NCBI RefSeq assembly: GCF_003955735.1
Contig: NZ_CP034464.1
Location: 4,402,001 to 4,466,000 of the forward strand
Length of the DNA stretch: 64,000 bases
DNA from: Undibacterium parvum
Lineage (GTDB): Bacteria > Pseudomonadota > Gammaproteobacteria > Burkholderiales > Burkholderiaceae_D
Direction: 5' to 3'
The translations under genes were made by a program, and so were the position numbers. Shown here piece after piece: positions 35,355 to 44,418 of the stretch. A model generated the notes under the pieces. The model saw only the letters and a list, made by a program, of their open reading frames with translations. It ran no database searches and was not told the DNA's origin. Within the stretch, counting starts at the first letter, position 1; every line of letters starts with the position of its first letter.

Positions 35355-36299
35355 TTACACTTGCTGGATACCCGCTAAAGCCCAGCCGCCCTGGCCATTG
35401 ACAGGCTTGGACAGGTTCCACACTTCGGAGAACCCTTCGGCAGGCAGGTTAGGATCCTCTTTGATGACACCAGTAAATTTGACGCTGGCCAAATAATTGT
35501 TATTGACTGTTTCCAAGCCGAGCAACTGGGCATCGACAGAAACCACATCAGTCACATTGACCAAGCTGCCACGCTCCTGAATTTGCATCTTGATTTCTGC
35601 ATACATTTCGGCTGTGGTGAATTCGTGGATATCCTTGATATCCGCTTTATCGAAGGCGGCCTGCAAGCGTATGAAATACATCTTGGCATTACGCAAAAAC
35701 GCTGGCACATCGAAATCAGCTGGAATCGTCCAGTTACCCTGATCGGCAGGCGTAAATCCCGAACCAAAACCTGAAGCCGCGGAACCAGTGGCAGCACTGC
35801 CTGCATTAGCACCAGATTGATAGGACATCGGCTCTATGCGCGAACCGATTTCTGGTAACGCCGCACCAGCGCCGGCATAAGCGGGCTGCGGGGTGAATGC
35901 AGAAGGAGCACCGCCAGCTTTACGCTTCTGGTACATGCGGAACAAGAAGAAGGCCGCGCCAGCTAACAACAGCATAGGCAGAATCGAGCCAAGTGCGCTC
36001 GCCAATCCGCCGCCTAAGCCCATAGAGGAGAACATGGCGCCAAGCAAGGCACCGCCGATTAAGCCGCCGACGATACCCTTCCACGGGCTCGCTGGTTTTG
36101 GTGGTGTCGCAGCCGCTCCGGCTGTCGCTGGCGTTGCTGGTTTAGCCTGGTTAGCGGTTGCCGGAGCCGCCTGACGCGACACATTGTTGGATTGAGTACC
36201 GGAAGAGCCGCCGCCACCCACCCGTTTTGCATACGATTCCGGGATCACCATCGTCATTGCGCCAAGCGCCAACATCATCGTGAATAGTAATTTTTTCAT
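35355..36299 (-). CDS. Tim44-like domain membrane protein
   Basis: 314 residues: a signal or anchor segment (MKKLLFTMMLALGAMTMVIPES), an Ala/Pro/Thr/Gly-rich linker, a glycine-rich hydrophobic stretch (GIVGGLIGGALLGAMF) and a membrane helix (SILPMLLLAGAAFFLFRMY, about 108-126). A C-terminal Tim44 domain follows (FLRNAKMYFIRLQAAFDKAD, EFTTAEMYAEIKMQI, FSEVWNLSKP). Bacterial Tim44-like proteins are probably envelope proteins of unsettled function. AGGAG lies eight bases before the ATG. A strong terminator follows directly, so the gene is monocistronic. It is flanked by two copies of a diverged repeat. Confidence 0.87.
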   Translation of the reverse strand: MKKLLFTMMLALGAMTMVIPESYAKRVGGGGSSGTQSNNVSRQAAPATANQAKPATPATAGAAATPPKPASPWKGIVGGLIGGALLGAMFSSMGLGGGLASALGSILPMLLLAGAAFFLFRMYQKRKAGGAPSAFTPQPAYAGAGAALPEIGSRIEPMSYQSGANAGSAATGSAASGFGSGFTPADQGNWTIPADFDVPAFLRNAKMYFIRLQAAFDKADIKDIHEFTTAEMYAEIKMQIQERGSLVNVTDVVSVDAQLLGLETVNNNYLASVKFTGVIKEDPNLPAEGFSEVWNLSKPVNGQGGWALAGIQQV

Positions 36300-36485
36300 T
36301 TTGCAAACTCCTTAATTAAGACCAAAAACCAGATTCAAACCAAGTTGCCTCTTCACTTTTGGAAAAGGAGGTAGAGTGACTATACGGGCTGCGGAGTGAC
36401 AATAAAAGTCGAATATACTTGATGAATGCATCGTATATTTCGATCAATGCCTGGTTTTTAATCATTTTGAAACTCAATAATGGAG

Positions 36486-36560
36486 AGCGGGGGTCAAGAC
36501 TTGTTCCCATTTTTTTGCGCATTTTTCGTTCAAAACTCAAGGTTTTATATGGGTGTCTTC
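36486..36560 (+). repeat. Diverged about 75-base repeat, copy B
   Basis: Reads GGGGTCAAGACTTGTTCCC, a T-run, then CTCAAGGTTTTATATGGGTGTCTT. It matches copy A at 35088-35167 with substitutions and small indels. It lies in the 430-base gap between the Tim44-like gene and the diguanylate cyclase gene; nothing else clear is seen in that gap. Confidence 0.6.
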
Positions 36561-36727
36561 TTAATCTGTTTAATTTGACAAATTCTGTTGGTGACAAGGC
36601 ACTAAGTGTGAAATACTTCGATTTTTTTTGGGCTTGAATTTCCTATCCTTTTCACCTTACCTAAGGGGCATGAAGCGAATATACTTGCCCCGCAAGTGCT
36701 TGAAAGTCTATCCGAGGAGCGTTGCTT

Positions 36728-37924
36728 TTGATCTTTGATCTACGTACTGTCATTGTGATGAGCGCCATTAGCTGTTTGCTCATGGCTATTGTGCTGTTTG
36801 GCTCGTCCAAGGTGTACCCTCGGTCCATCGAAGGCTTAAAACATTGGGGGTGGGGCGCTCTGGGCTTTGGGGTTGCCAACTTGCTCTTTTCCTTGCGCGG
36901 ATTGGTGCCCGATTGGCTCAGCATCATCGTGGCCAACATGATCGGTGTAGCCTCGTTTATTGTTTGGTGGCGTGGAATGCGCTTGTTGCGGGGCTTGGCG
37001 CTTTCCTCCATGCGCCTTTGGTACATGGCCTTGGCGGCAGTGTTGCTGTTCTTGGCCTATTTCACGCTGGTGCAGCCCAATATTGTGCCGCGCCGATTCC
37101 TTATTTCCGGAATCGGCTTCGCGTTCTATTCCGGCATGGCATGGCTAGTGTGGCGGCGCGGCCAGCGCTTGCAGGGCGATTATGTTTTCATCAGTCTGAT
37201 GGTGTTCGGATGTCTTTTTACGCTGATCCGGGTGGTAGCCACCATGGCGAACCCTGCCAGCGCGGCGACTTTGTTGACACCCTCTAGTTCGCAAACGGCC
37301 TACGTTATTGCGTACAACATTATGTCGCTGATGAATTGCATCGGTTTTTTCCTATTGGCAACCAACAAGTTGCAATCCGAGTTGCAGCAAATGGCAGACC
37401 ACGACTCTCTCACCGGGGCGATGACCCGGCGTTCGCTCATGGATAAGTTGGCCATTGAAGTGGCGATTGCGCAGCGAAAATCCCAAACCATTGCACTGAT
37501 TGCGATGGATCTGGACTACTTCAAGCAGATCAACGATACGCTGGGGCATGATGGCGGCGACCGGGTCTTGTGCCATTTCAGCGCTGTGGTTTTCAAAAAT
37601 AAACGTCCGCAAGACCTATTCTCGCGCATGGGGGGGGAGGAGTTTGTGCTGGTATTGCCCGACACCGACTTACATGGAGCCCAACGGCTAGCACAACGCC
37701 TGCACGCGGCCTTGAACACTGCGCACAATGATGGTATCCCCGCTTATACCAGTAGCTTCGGCGTAGGCACCTGGAGTGGGACGCCAGTAGCTGCGGTGAA
37801 TTCACAATTTCCGCTAGACACCATAGAGGATTGGTTCAAGCGTGTTGATGATGCGGTCTATCGCGCCAAAGCGGCAGGGCGCAATCGTATCGAATTAGTT
37901 ACGGAGCCCTCTATTTCAGTATGA
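36728..37924 (+). CDS. Membrane diguanylate cyclase (GGDEF)
   Basis: About 398 residues. Six or seven membrane helices occupy residues 1-205 as an unnamed sensor domain. The GGDEF domain follows: DHDSLTGAMTRRSLMDKL, LIAMDLDYFKQINDTLGHDGGD, and active site SRMGGEEFVLVLP. An RPQD motif five residues before GGEEF is an intact inhibitory I-site. The enzyme should make cyclic di-GMP and be product-inhibited. The start is not an ATG: TTG at 36728 has GAGGAG eight bases upstream, which fits better than the TTG at 36722; the ATG at 36758 would cut the first helix. Confidence 0.88.
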   Translation: MIFDLRTVIVMSAISCLLMAIVLFGSSKVYPRSIEGLKHWGWGALGFGVANLLFSLRGLVPDWLSIIVANMIGVASFIVWWRGMRLLRGLALSSMRLWYMALAAVLLFLAYFTLVQPNIVPRRFLISGIGFAFYSGMAWLVWRRGQRLQGDYVFISLMVFGCLFTLIRVVATMANPASAATLLTPSSSQTAYVIAYNIMSLMNCIGFFLLATNKLQSELQQMADHDSLTGAMTRRSLMDKLAIEVAIAQRKSQTIALIAMDLDYFKQINDTLGHDGGDRVLCHFSAVVFKNKRPQDLFSRMGGEEFVLVLPDTDLHGAQRLAQRLHAALNTAHNDGIPAYTSSFGVGTWSGTPVAAVNSQFPLDTIEDWFKRVDDAVYRAKAAGRNRIELVTEPSISV

Positions 37925-38156
37925 ATCGTGTCTAAAAGCCTCTTGGCTATCACTCAATAATCACTCAATAAGACACCCATCTCAACTGACAGCGTTTTCC
38001 GGACGCCAAATGCTTACTCCGCATAGCGCATGCGACTACGGGCGACTAGACCGTTTTCATTGATCTCCATTGCTGTTCCGGATGTTTCAGATCTGGGATA
38101 GGTCTAGGGATCTCGATGCCGGCGGCGACGAGATTGCGCATTGCACCTAGCCCTGC

Positions 38157-38215
38157 GCGCATATTCCATGCGGCTTAGCGGGTAGGTAGGCCGGAGAGCC
38201 GCATGGAATATGCGC
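38157..38215. repeat. REP-like palindrome, copy 4 (perfect 18-base arms)
   Basis: GCGCATATTCCATGCGGC (38157-38174) and GCCGCATGGAATATGCGC (38198-38215) pair perfectly around a 23-base loop. This is the intact form of the repeat that the IS110 element split at 30231/31804. It lies in the 360-base gap between the diguanylate cyclase and RES genes; no gene is seen in that gap. Confidence 0.85.
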
Positions 38216-38287
38216 AGTGGCGGGGGACCGCGAATTAAACTTGAGCTTTCGCAACTAAGGTAGCTAGCAAGCAAAAGCGTAGCCAGT

Positions 38288-38746
38288 TCACTTCTGCATA
38301 CGCGCGTCGAAGCGAAATTCTCTTTCTATGCTGAGCTTGACTTGATCGTAGGCAGGGTGGTCGGCGTTGATCACGGCGTTGAGCGCTTCCGGGATGATGG
38401 CGGAGGGGATCAGCATCGCTAAAGCCTGATATTTGACGAGCGTGTCGCGCCCAAAAATCTGGGTGCTTTCCGGTGCCGGCAGCTCGGCCCAGTCTGGTGG
38501 TAAATCGGCGATCGCCGGTTGTATGATCAGGCTTTCCTTATCGGGTAGCTCAACGCTAACCAGGACCAGTGGCGGGTGCTGGGCGCCAGCTAAATGAACG
38601 AATTTTTCTAGTGCGCATATTTCCACCGTGGTGCCGGCATACAGCACCGGAAAGCCTATCGGATTCCAGCGCCCACCCTCGCTACGCGCGCCATAGCATG
38701 CACGATCCAGCGCATACTTTTTAGTGGTAATGCGCCACAACTTCAA
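38288..38746 (-). CDS. RES-domain toxin of a Xre/RES toxin-antitoxin pair
   Basis: 152 residues with the RES layout: an arginine in YGARSEGGRWNPIGFPVLYAGTT, a glutamate in EICALEKFVH, and a late serine in IPSAIIPEALNAVINADHP. RES toxins degrade NAD+ by phosphorolysis or hydrolysis. The start is TTG (MKLWRITTKKYAL), overlapping the antitoxin stop as TTGA. This couples translation, and the weak start codon may keep toxin below antitoxin (inference). Length and motifs are complete, so the toxin is probably functional. Confidence 0.9.
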   Translation of the reverse strand: MKLWRITTKKYALDRACYGARSEGGRWNPIGFPVLYAGTTVEICALEKFVHLAGAQHPPLVLVSVELPDKESLIIQPAIADLPPDWAELPAPESTQIFGRDTLVKYQALAMLIPSAIIPEALNAVINADHPAYDQVKLSIEREFRFDARMQK

Positions 38747-39285
38747 GCGACACCGCCGGTGGCGATGGCGTTTAGTATTTGCCTCACCGAGACCGCACCA
38801 GGCTCAGTATCCATTAACTCTAGAGGCATGGCATTGCCTAAGGCCAGATTAGGCTGGCGCATCCAGGCAATCGCATGCTCTTTATCTTCGAAGATTTCTA
38901 TCGCCATGCGGGTGACTGCGCCCATGCGATACACGCGTTCGGTGGCGGCGGAATCTATTTTAGCGGCAGCCTTTTCCAGGCGCGAAGCGGTGGTGGCTGG
39001 AACCCGCACTATGCTGAGTATGCGCGCTTCGGTTTCGCCAAAAAAACCGCTGACCGACTTTAAAATTTTGGCAGGGAAGCCTTCTCGTATCAATTGCACG
39101 GCATCAAAGCCACGTGGGCCATGTTCGACAATATTGGCGAACATGCGCGGATCGAGGGTGCCACTGCGGCCACCAACAGCTTTGAGACGCGGTGTGGGAT
39201 TTTTCACAGCGCTACGAAGCTTGCTCGCTCCGACTGGCTTGCTGGCTCTGGCGGCGGCAGTGCTGGATTTTTCTTTGATGAGCAT
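38743..39285 (-). CDS. Xre/MbcA/ParS-type antitoxin
   Basis: 180 residues. A basic, disordered N-terminus is followed by a Xre-like HTH (IREGFPAKILKSVSGFFGETEARILSIVRVPATTASR) and the MbcA/ParS toxin-binding domain (EDKEHAIAWMRQPNLALGNAMPLELMDTEPGAVSVRQIL), ending in the small C-terminal tail that blocks the RES active site in related pairs. It lies upstream of the toxin gene with a four-base overlap and probably represses its own promoter in the region after 39286. Confidence 0.9.
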   Translation of the reverse strand: MLIKEKSSTAAARASKPVGASKLRSAVKNPTPRLKAVGGRSGTLDPRMFANIVEHGPRGFDAVQLIREGFPAKILKSVSGFFGETEARILSIVRVPATTASRLEKAAAKIDSAATERVYRMGAVTRMAIEIFEDKEHAIAWMRQPNLALGNAMPLELMDTEPGAVSVRQILNAIATGGVA

Positions 39286-39425
39286 AATAAACCTCCATTT
39301 GGTAATTCATAATACACCAAATGGATAATATTGCCAGTTGTTTGGCAAAGCAGAGCGCACTCAGGGCTTAATTTGTCAACATCTTTACCAACATCTAAAG
39401 AAAATGAAATAGCCGACCCGCCAAG

Positions 39426-39484
39426 GCGCAATCCCACTGCGGTTGGTGGCAGGCATAAGCCCAAGACCCGCATGGGTACTGCGC
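39426..39484. repeat. REP-like palindrome, copy 5 (imperfect)
   Basis: The left arm GCGCAATCCCACTGCGG (39426-39442) and right arm CCCGCATGGGTACTGCGC (39467-39484) follow the family layout with several mismatches. It lies in the 515-base gap between the antitoxin and amidohydrolase genes; that gap shows no other feature that I can support apart from the likely antitoxin promoter near 39290-39330. Confidence 0.6.
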
Positions 39485-39801
39485 AAGCGGCTGGTGTGTA
39501 AATTAAAATCAGTGCGGCAATTACTGAAGATTTTTTTAGCAGGCTAAGCGATGGCCAATAGGTGAAAATTATCTTTCGTGTCGCTGAACTTCTTGTCTTA
39601 TTATCTGTCACAGAAACTTACGCCGCAGCTAAAGTGCTATTCAAGGTGACTGGCTCGTTAATTGTGTGCCAATGCCAACGCTAGCGCAATAAAGCAAAGA
39701 CTTAGGCAGCGGCTAGAGAAGTAAATACCCAAAACCAGTACCCAAAATGATAGTTGGCGGCCACCAGCTTAGCCGACACGACCACCATGAACGGAGACCC
39801 T

Positions 39802-42800
39802 ATGCGCAGTTTTCAAAAACGCCGCCTCAGCCTGTTAATTTCACTCATTTGTAGCCTAACTGCGAGCACCTTGCCAGGCACCGCATTGGCGACTGATGCA
39901 GTCACGCCTGCCAAAGATAGCCTGGAGAAAAAGAAATGGGATGTAAATCATCCCCCAGGCGCGGCAATTACCGCCACGCTCGACACCACCTCTGGCACCT
40001 GGATGAGCGTAGATGTCAGCCCGGATGGTAAGCACATCGTGTTTGATATGCTGGGTGATCTGTATCTGATGCCCATCGCAGGTGGCGAGGCCAAGGCCTT
40101 AACGCATAGCGTGGCGTGGGAAATGCAGGCGCGTTTTTCTCCAGATGGAAAACAGCTCACGTATATGTCGGATGCTGGTGGTGGCGACAATATCTGGGTC
40201 ATGAATGTCGATGGCAGCGATGCACATGCCGTCAGTAAGGAAGATTTTCGTTTGCTCAATAACCCGGTCTGGCATCCTAACGGCCAGTATATTGCGGCCC
40301 GTAAGCATTACACAGGCACCCGTTCACTGGGCTCTGGCGAAATCTGGTTATACCACCGCAGCGGTGGCGCTGGAGTGCAGTTAAATGAAAAAGCCACTTG
40401 GCAAAAAGATTTAGGTGAGCCTGCATTCTCACCGGATGGCCGCTACGTGTACTACTCGCAAGATACGACGCCAGGCAGCTCATTTGAATACAATAAAAAT
40501 TCCAATGGACAGATTTATCAAATTTTCCGTAAAGATTTACAGGATGGAAAAACCATCGCCATGGTCAGCGGGGCAGGTGGTGCGGTACGACCAACGCCTT
40601 CGCCAGATGGTAAATATCTGGCATTCGTGCGACGCGTACGTGGGACTGATGAGACTCAAAATAACTCGCAAAGTACTTTGTTTTTGAAAAACCTGGCGAC
40701 CGGTGAAGAGACTTCGGCGTGGGGCGAGCTGGAGCGTGATTTACAAGAGGCATGGGCGGTGCATGGTGTGTATCCGGCCTTTAGCTGGCTGCCCGATAGC
40801 AAGCAGATCGTGGTTTGGGCCAAGGGCAAGATTTGGCGTGTCGACCCATTTACCAAGACAGCCGCAGAAATCCCCTTCCATATCAAGGATAGCCGCGAAG
40901 TGCGCGCTGCGGTACGCTACCCAACTGCGGTGGCGCCCGAGCAATTTGATGTCAAGCAACTGCGTTGGGTCAATGTGGCACCTAAGGGCGATAAAGTCAT
41001 TTACTCCGCCTTGGGCTATTTGTACGTACGCGATTTGCCCGATGGTAAGCCACGTCGCTTGACCAAACAGGAAGATCATTTCGAGTTCTTCCCGAAATTT
41101 TCACGTGACGGCAATAGCGTCGTGTTTACCACATGGAATGACGAAAAGCTAGGCTCGGTGCGCAGCATAGACCTGCGTGGTGGACAAGAAACCATACTTA
41201 GTAAAGAAGCGGGGAAATTCAGTGAGCCGACTTTCTCGCCAGACGGTAAGCAAGTCGTGTTCGTCAAATCACGCGGTGGCTATCTGACCACGCCTTGGAA
41301 TGGTTTGAATACCGGTGTCTATGCCGTTAGCGCGGACGGTAAGGGTGTGCCACGTTTGCTCACCGATGAAGGTTCGGCGCCGCAATTTGGTAAAGATAAC
41401 GAGCATGTGTATTTGACCCGCACCCAGCATACCGGAGAAGTCGATTGGATCACCTCGCTGATACGCTTCAAGATGGATAAGAGTGAGCAGGTGGCGGTAG
41501 CAAAAGGTGAATTCGTGGAAGACTTCGCGGTCTCGCCAGATGGCGATTGGCTCGCTTTTGGCGAGCGCTTTCATGCCTATGTCACGCCTATGCCTTTGGC
41601 CGGTAAGGCGGTGACGGTGGGTTCTAAAATGGATGGTTTGCCAGTCAAACAACTCGACGTCAATGCGGGTGAATACCTGCATTGGTCAGGCGATAGCAAA
41701 AATTTGAATTTCTCACTGGGCGACGAATTATTTACCAGCCCATTGACGGCCGCATTCAGTTTTGTCGCTGGCGCAGCGAAAGAACTACCTAAGCCAGCTG
41801 AAAATGGTAAGAAGATAGGATTTCGCGAGAACGCCGATAAACCCAACGGTGTGACTGTGATCTCCGGTGCGCGCGTAGTCACCATGAAGGGCGACGAGGT
41901 GATAGAGAATGCGCGCATTGTGATTCGGGATAATCGTATTGCTGCGATCGGTAGTGCCGATAGTATTGCTGTGCCTGCAGGCGCCAAGCAAATTGCAGCG
42001 AACGGCAAGACCATCATTCCAGGCATCGTCGATGTGCACTGGCACGGCGGCATGGGCGAAGGACAGATTATTCCTCAGCAAAGCTGGGTTAATTATGCCT
42101 CGCTGGCGTTCGGCGTTACGACGATTCATGATCCCTCCAATGACACTGCCGAGATCTTCACGCAAAGCGAAATGCAGCGCGTTGGCAATGTGCTCGGACC
42201 GCGGATTTTTTCTACCGGTACCATTTTATATGGTGCTAAAGCGAATATGAGTGCCATTGTGAATAGCCTGGACGATGCGCTGACGCACTTGAAACGACTC
42301 AAGGCGAACGGGGCAATTTCGGTCAAGAGCTACAATCAACCGCGCCGCGAACAGCGTCAGCAAATTCTCGAGGCGGCGCGTCAGACCAATATGATGGTGG
42401 TGCCAGAAGGCGGCTCCTTGTTTCAGTCGAACATGAGTATGGTGGTGGATGGACATACCGGCGTTGAACATGCGCTGCCAGTTGCCAAGGTCTACGACGA
42501 CGTCAAGCAGCTCTGGTCGCAAACCAAAGTCGGTTATACACCGACCTTGATCGTTGGCTATGGCGGTCTGGATGGCGAGCATTATTGGTATGCCCGTACC
42601 GAAGTCTGGAAGCATCCTTTACTATCGCGTTACGTTCCTCATTCTATTTTGGAGGCGCGCAGCGTAAGACGTGAAACTGCACCAGATCAAGACTTCAATG
42701 TCTTCAATATCGCGCGCACCGCTACCGAGTTACAGCGTGCCGGTGTCGATGTCAATCTTGGTGCCCACGGCCAGCGTGAAGGCCTAGGCGCCCATTGGGA

Positions 42801-43137
42801 AATGTGGACTTTCGCCAAGGGCGGCATGACAGCATTGGAGACCATACGCACCGCCACCCTGAACGGTGCCAAGTATCTGGGCATGGATAAGGATATAGGA
42901 TCATTAGAAGTCGGCAAGCTGGCTGACTTAGTGATTATCGATGCCGACATACTCAAAGATATACGCCAATCTGACAAAATCTCACAAGTGATGTTAAACG
43001 GACGTTTGTACGATGCTGCCAGCATGAACGAAGTTGGCGGCAAATCCAAGAACCGTAAACCGTTTTTCTTTGAAGGCAAAAATGCTTCAGGAATGTCGGT
43101 GGAGAGCATTAGTCACGGCGATGGTCATGGGCATTGA
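39802..43137 (+). CDS. Secreted amidohydrolase with TolB-like beta-propeller
   Basis: 1111 residues. A signal peptide (RRLSLLISLICSLTASTLPGTALA) is followed by many TolB/WD40-like PD40 repeats (SPDGKHIVFD, SPDGKQLTYMS, SPDGRYVYYS and others, about 70-640). An amidohydrolase domain then has the metal motif DVHWHGGMG, a lysine in ISVKSYNQPR, GHTGVEHALP and NLGAHGQREGLGAHWEMW, and the closing KYLGMDKDIGSLEVGKLADLVIID. The protein ends in a His-rich tail (HGDGHGH). The family is a periplasmic peptidase/hydrolase type with unknown substrate. GGAG six bases before the ATG at 39802 fixes the start. Confidence 0.9.
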   Translation: MRSFQKRRLSLLISLICSLTASTLPGTALATDAVTPAKDSLEKKKWDVNHPPGAAITATLDTTSGTWMSVDVSPDGKHIVFDMLGDLYLMPIAGGEAKALTHSVAWEMQARFSPDGKQLTYMSDAGGGDNIWVMNVDGSDAHAVSKEDFRLLNNPVWHPNGQYIAARKHYTGTRSLGSGEIWLYHRSGGAGVQLNEKATWQKDLGEPAFSPDGRYVYYSQDTTPGSSFEYNKNSNGQIYQIFRKDLQDGKTIAMVSGAGGAVRPTPSPDGKYLAFVRRVRGTDETQNNSQSTLFLKNLATGEETSAWGELERDLQEAWAVHGVYPAFSWLPDSKQIVVWAKGKIWRVDPFTKTAAEIPFHIKDSREVRAAVRYPTAVAPEQFDVKQLRWVNVAPKGDKVIYSALGYLYVRDLPDGKPRRLTKQEDHFEFFPKFSRDGNSVVFTTWNDEKLGSVRSIDLRGGQETILSKEAGKFSEPTFSPDGKQVVFVKSRGGYLTTPWNGLNTGVYAVSADGKGVPRLLTDEGSAPQFGKDNEHVYLTRTQHTGEVDWITSLIRFKMDKSEQVAVAKGEFVEDFAVSPDGDWLAFGERFHAYVTPMPLAGKAVTVGSKMDGLPVKQLDVNAGEYLHWSGDSKNLNFSLGDELFTSPLTAAFSFVAGAAKELPKPAENGKKIGFRENADKPNGVTVISGARVVTMKGDEVIENARIVIRDNRIAAIGSADSIAVPAGAKQIAANGKTIIPGIVDVHWHGGMGEGQIIPQQSWVNYASLAFGVTTIHDPSNDTAEIFTQSEMQRVGNVLGPRIFSTGTILYGAKANMSAIVNSLDDALTHLKRLKANGAISVKSYNQPRREQRQQILEAARQTNMMVVPEGGSLFQSNMSMVVDGHTGVEHALPVAKVYDDVKQLWSQTKVGYTPTLIVGYGGLDGEHYWYARTEVWKHPLLSRYVPHSILEARSVRRETAPDQDFNVFNIARTATELQRAGVDVNLGAHGQREGLGAHWEMWTFAKGGMTALETIRTATLNGAKYLGMDKDIGSLEVGKLADLVIIDADILKDIRQSDKISQVMLNGRLYDAASMNEVGGKSKNRKPFFFEGKNASGMSVESISHGDGHGH

Positions 43138-43194
43138 TATAAGTCTGTTGGCAAGGGCCCTTTGAGTTAGTCGCAGATAATAGGTTTTAAGTTT

Positions 43195-43228
43195 AAAAAG
43201 CCGCAATGCAAGAATTGCGGCTTTTTTA
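43195..43228 (+). terminator. Rho-independent terminator after the amidohydrolase gene
   Basis: Stem AAAAAGCCGCAAT with ATTGCGGCTTTTT and a five-base loop (GCAAG), followed by TTATTT. It lies 58 bases after the stop codon. Confidence 0.9.
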
Positions 43229-43322
43229 TTTGATCTTTAGCTTCGAGGGTGACATGTGGGTCAATGCCTTAGACGCAATAATTGTCGGGCATATATTCCT
43301 TAAGCGCGGGAAAATTTGGACA

Positions 43323-43355
43323 ATGTAATAAATATTTATTGAATATTTATTACAT
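43323..43355. repeat. Perfect AT-rich inverted repeat
   Basis: ATGTAATAAATATT (43323-43336) and AATATTTATTACAT (43342-43355) are perfect 14-base reverse complements around TATTG. The repeat lies about 270 bases upstream of the secreted-protein gene at 43627 and well after the terminator at 43195, so it is more likely an operator or a structured leader than a terminator. The rest of the 489-base gap is AT-rich with no gene. Confidence 0.7.
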
Positions 43356-43626
43356 CCAGAATAAATCGATAGGCGTATTTAGTTTTCTTAAAGTTATTTT
43401 CTGAGAGTTTTAAGCTCTCAAAGATGCGAAATAATAGTAATTATCAATTGTTTATCGCCACTCGCTTACTCTATATTAAATTCAGTGAGATTTGGGGACT
43501 CACAAATAAAACTTATGTTTAATTGATTCCGGCAATTTTAAATTTGCCGCTTACATTTTTTTTGTTATTTTTTCAAAAGTAATTGTATTGAAAAATATTG
43601 AATTGTAAGGGCGTAAAAGGAAAATC

Positions 43627-44055
43627 ATGAAAAAATTAATTGCAATTTCGGTGCTCAGCGCACTGTCCTTCGCGGCATATGCGCAGACTTCAAGCGATGT
43701 GGCGACAGTGGAGATCTCTGGCGATAAAAATATTAATCTGCCTAGTAAAATTTACCGTATGGATTCGGATGAATTCTATAAGTTTAGGGGCTCATATTTT
43801 TTGTCCAATGGCATGACTTTGTCATTGTTTGAGCGAGGACGAGCAATGTTTGCCCGTATCGACAATCAAGATAGACACCAAATAGTCGCAAGCGCATCCA
43901 ATGCCTTTGTTGCCAAAGATTTACAACTAAAAATGCGTATAGATCTGGCTGATAATGGTGAGGTGAGTGGAGAGTTAACCTATGTAGTGCCAAGTCAACT
44001 TAATGCGGAAAATCAAGTGACAAAGCAAAAATTAGTGACGGCAGTATTTCCCTGA
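43627..44055 (+). CDS. Secreted protein of unknown function (142 residues)
   Basis: A clear signal peptide, MKKLIAISVLSALSFAAYAQ, with an AxA-like cleavage site. The mature part of about 122 residues is polar, has no cysteine and contains FYKFRGSYFLSNGMTLSLFERGRAMFARID, a short beta-rich segment. AGGA lies before the ATG. A terminator follows, so it is monocistronic. I do not recognise the family; it could be a small periplasmic protein. Confidence 0.75.
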   Translation: MKKLIAISVLSALSFAAYAQTSSDVATVEISGDKNINLPSKIYRMDSDEFYKFRGSYFLSNGMTLSLFERGRAMFARIDNQDRHQIVASASNAFVAKDLQLKMRIDLADNGEVSGELTYVVPSQLNAENQVTKQKLVTAVFP

Positions 44056-44098
44056 AGCTTATAATTAATCCTATCACTATCTATTTGTTCTTTTGCAA

Positions 44099-44139
44099 AA
44101 ACGACGAGTTCTTCACCTATATGATGAAGAGCTCGTCTT
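44099..44139 (+). terminator. Rho-independent terminator after the secreted-protein gene
   Basis: Stem ACGACGAGTTCTTCA with TGAAGAGCTCGTCTT around a short loop, then a T-run (TTTTTTATT). The 300 bases from here to 44418 are AT-rich and show no FMN riboswitch; a weak -10 (TACAAT, 44334-44339) is the best promoter word before ribBA. Confidence 0.8.
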
Positions 44140-44418
44140 TTTTATTCTTCCAACAGTATTTCCTCACCACTTATTGTTTTGCCGCCTTCAATTTAGCGCC
44201 TCAAAATGTATAAAATCTTCAATTTTCGGGGGATTGCTCATTTTTAATTGCAATAAATTACACTAATTTGAAGATTTCTGGCAGCGGCTGGAGATAAACA
44301 CATTTCGTGTTCGGGAAGTCATGCGAAATACTTTACAATAGAGGGTTAAATCTCAATAAAGTATGCGTGCGCATTTTGACGCGAAAAACATGCATACAGC
44401 GCCATCTAGGAAACTCTC

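Noticed and set aside
41577..42053. 158-codon frame opposite the amidohydrolase gene
   Set aside because: Shadow of the strongly supported forward gene.
44140..44418. Possible FMN riboswitch before ribBA
   Set aside because: The conserved RFN blocks were looked for and not found.
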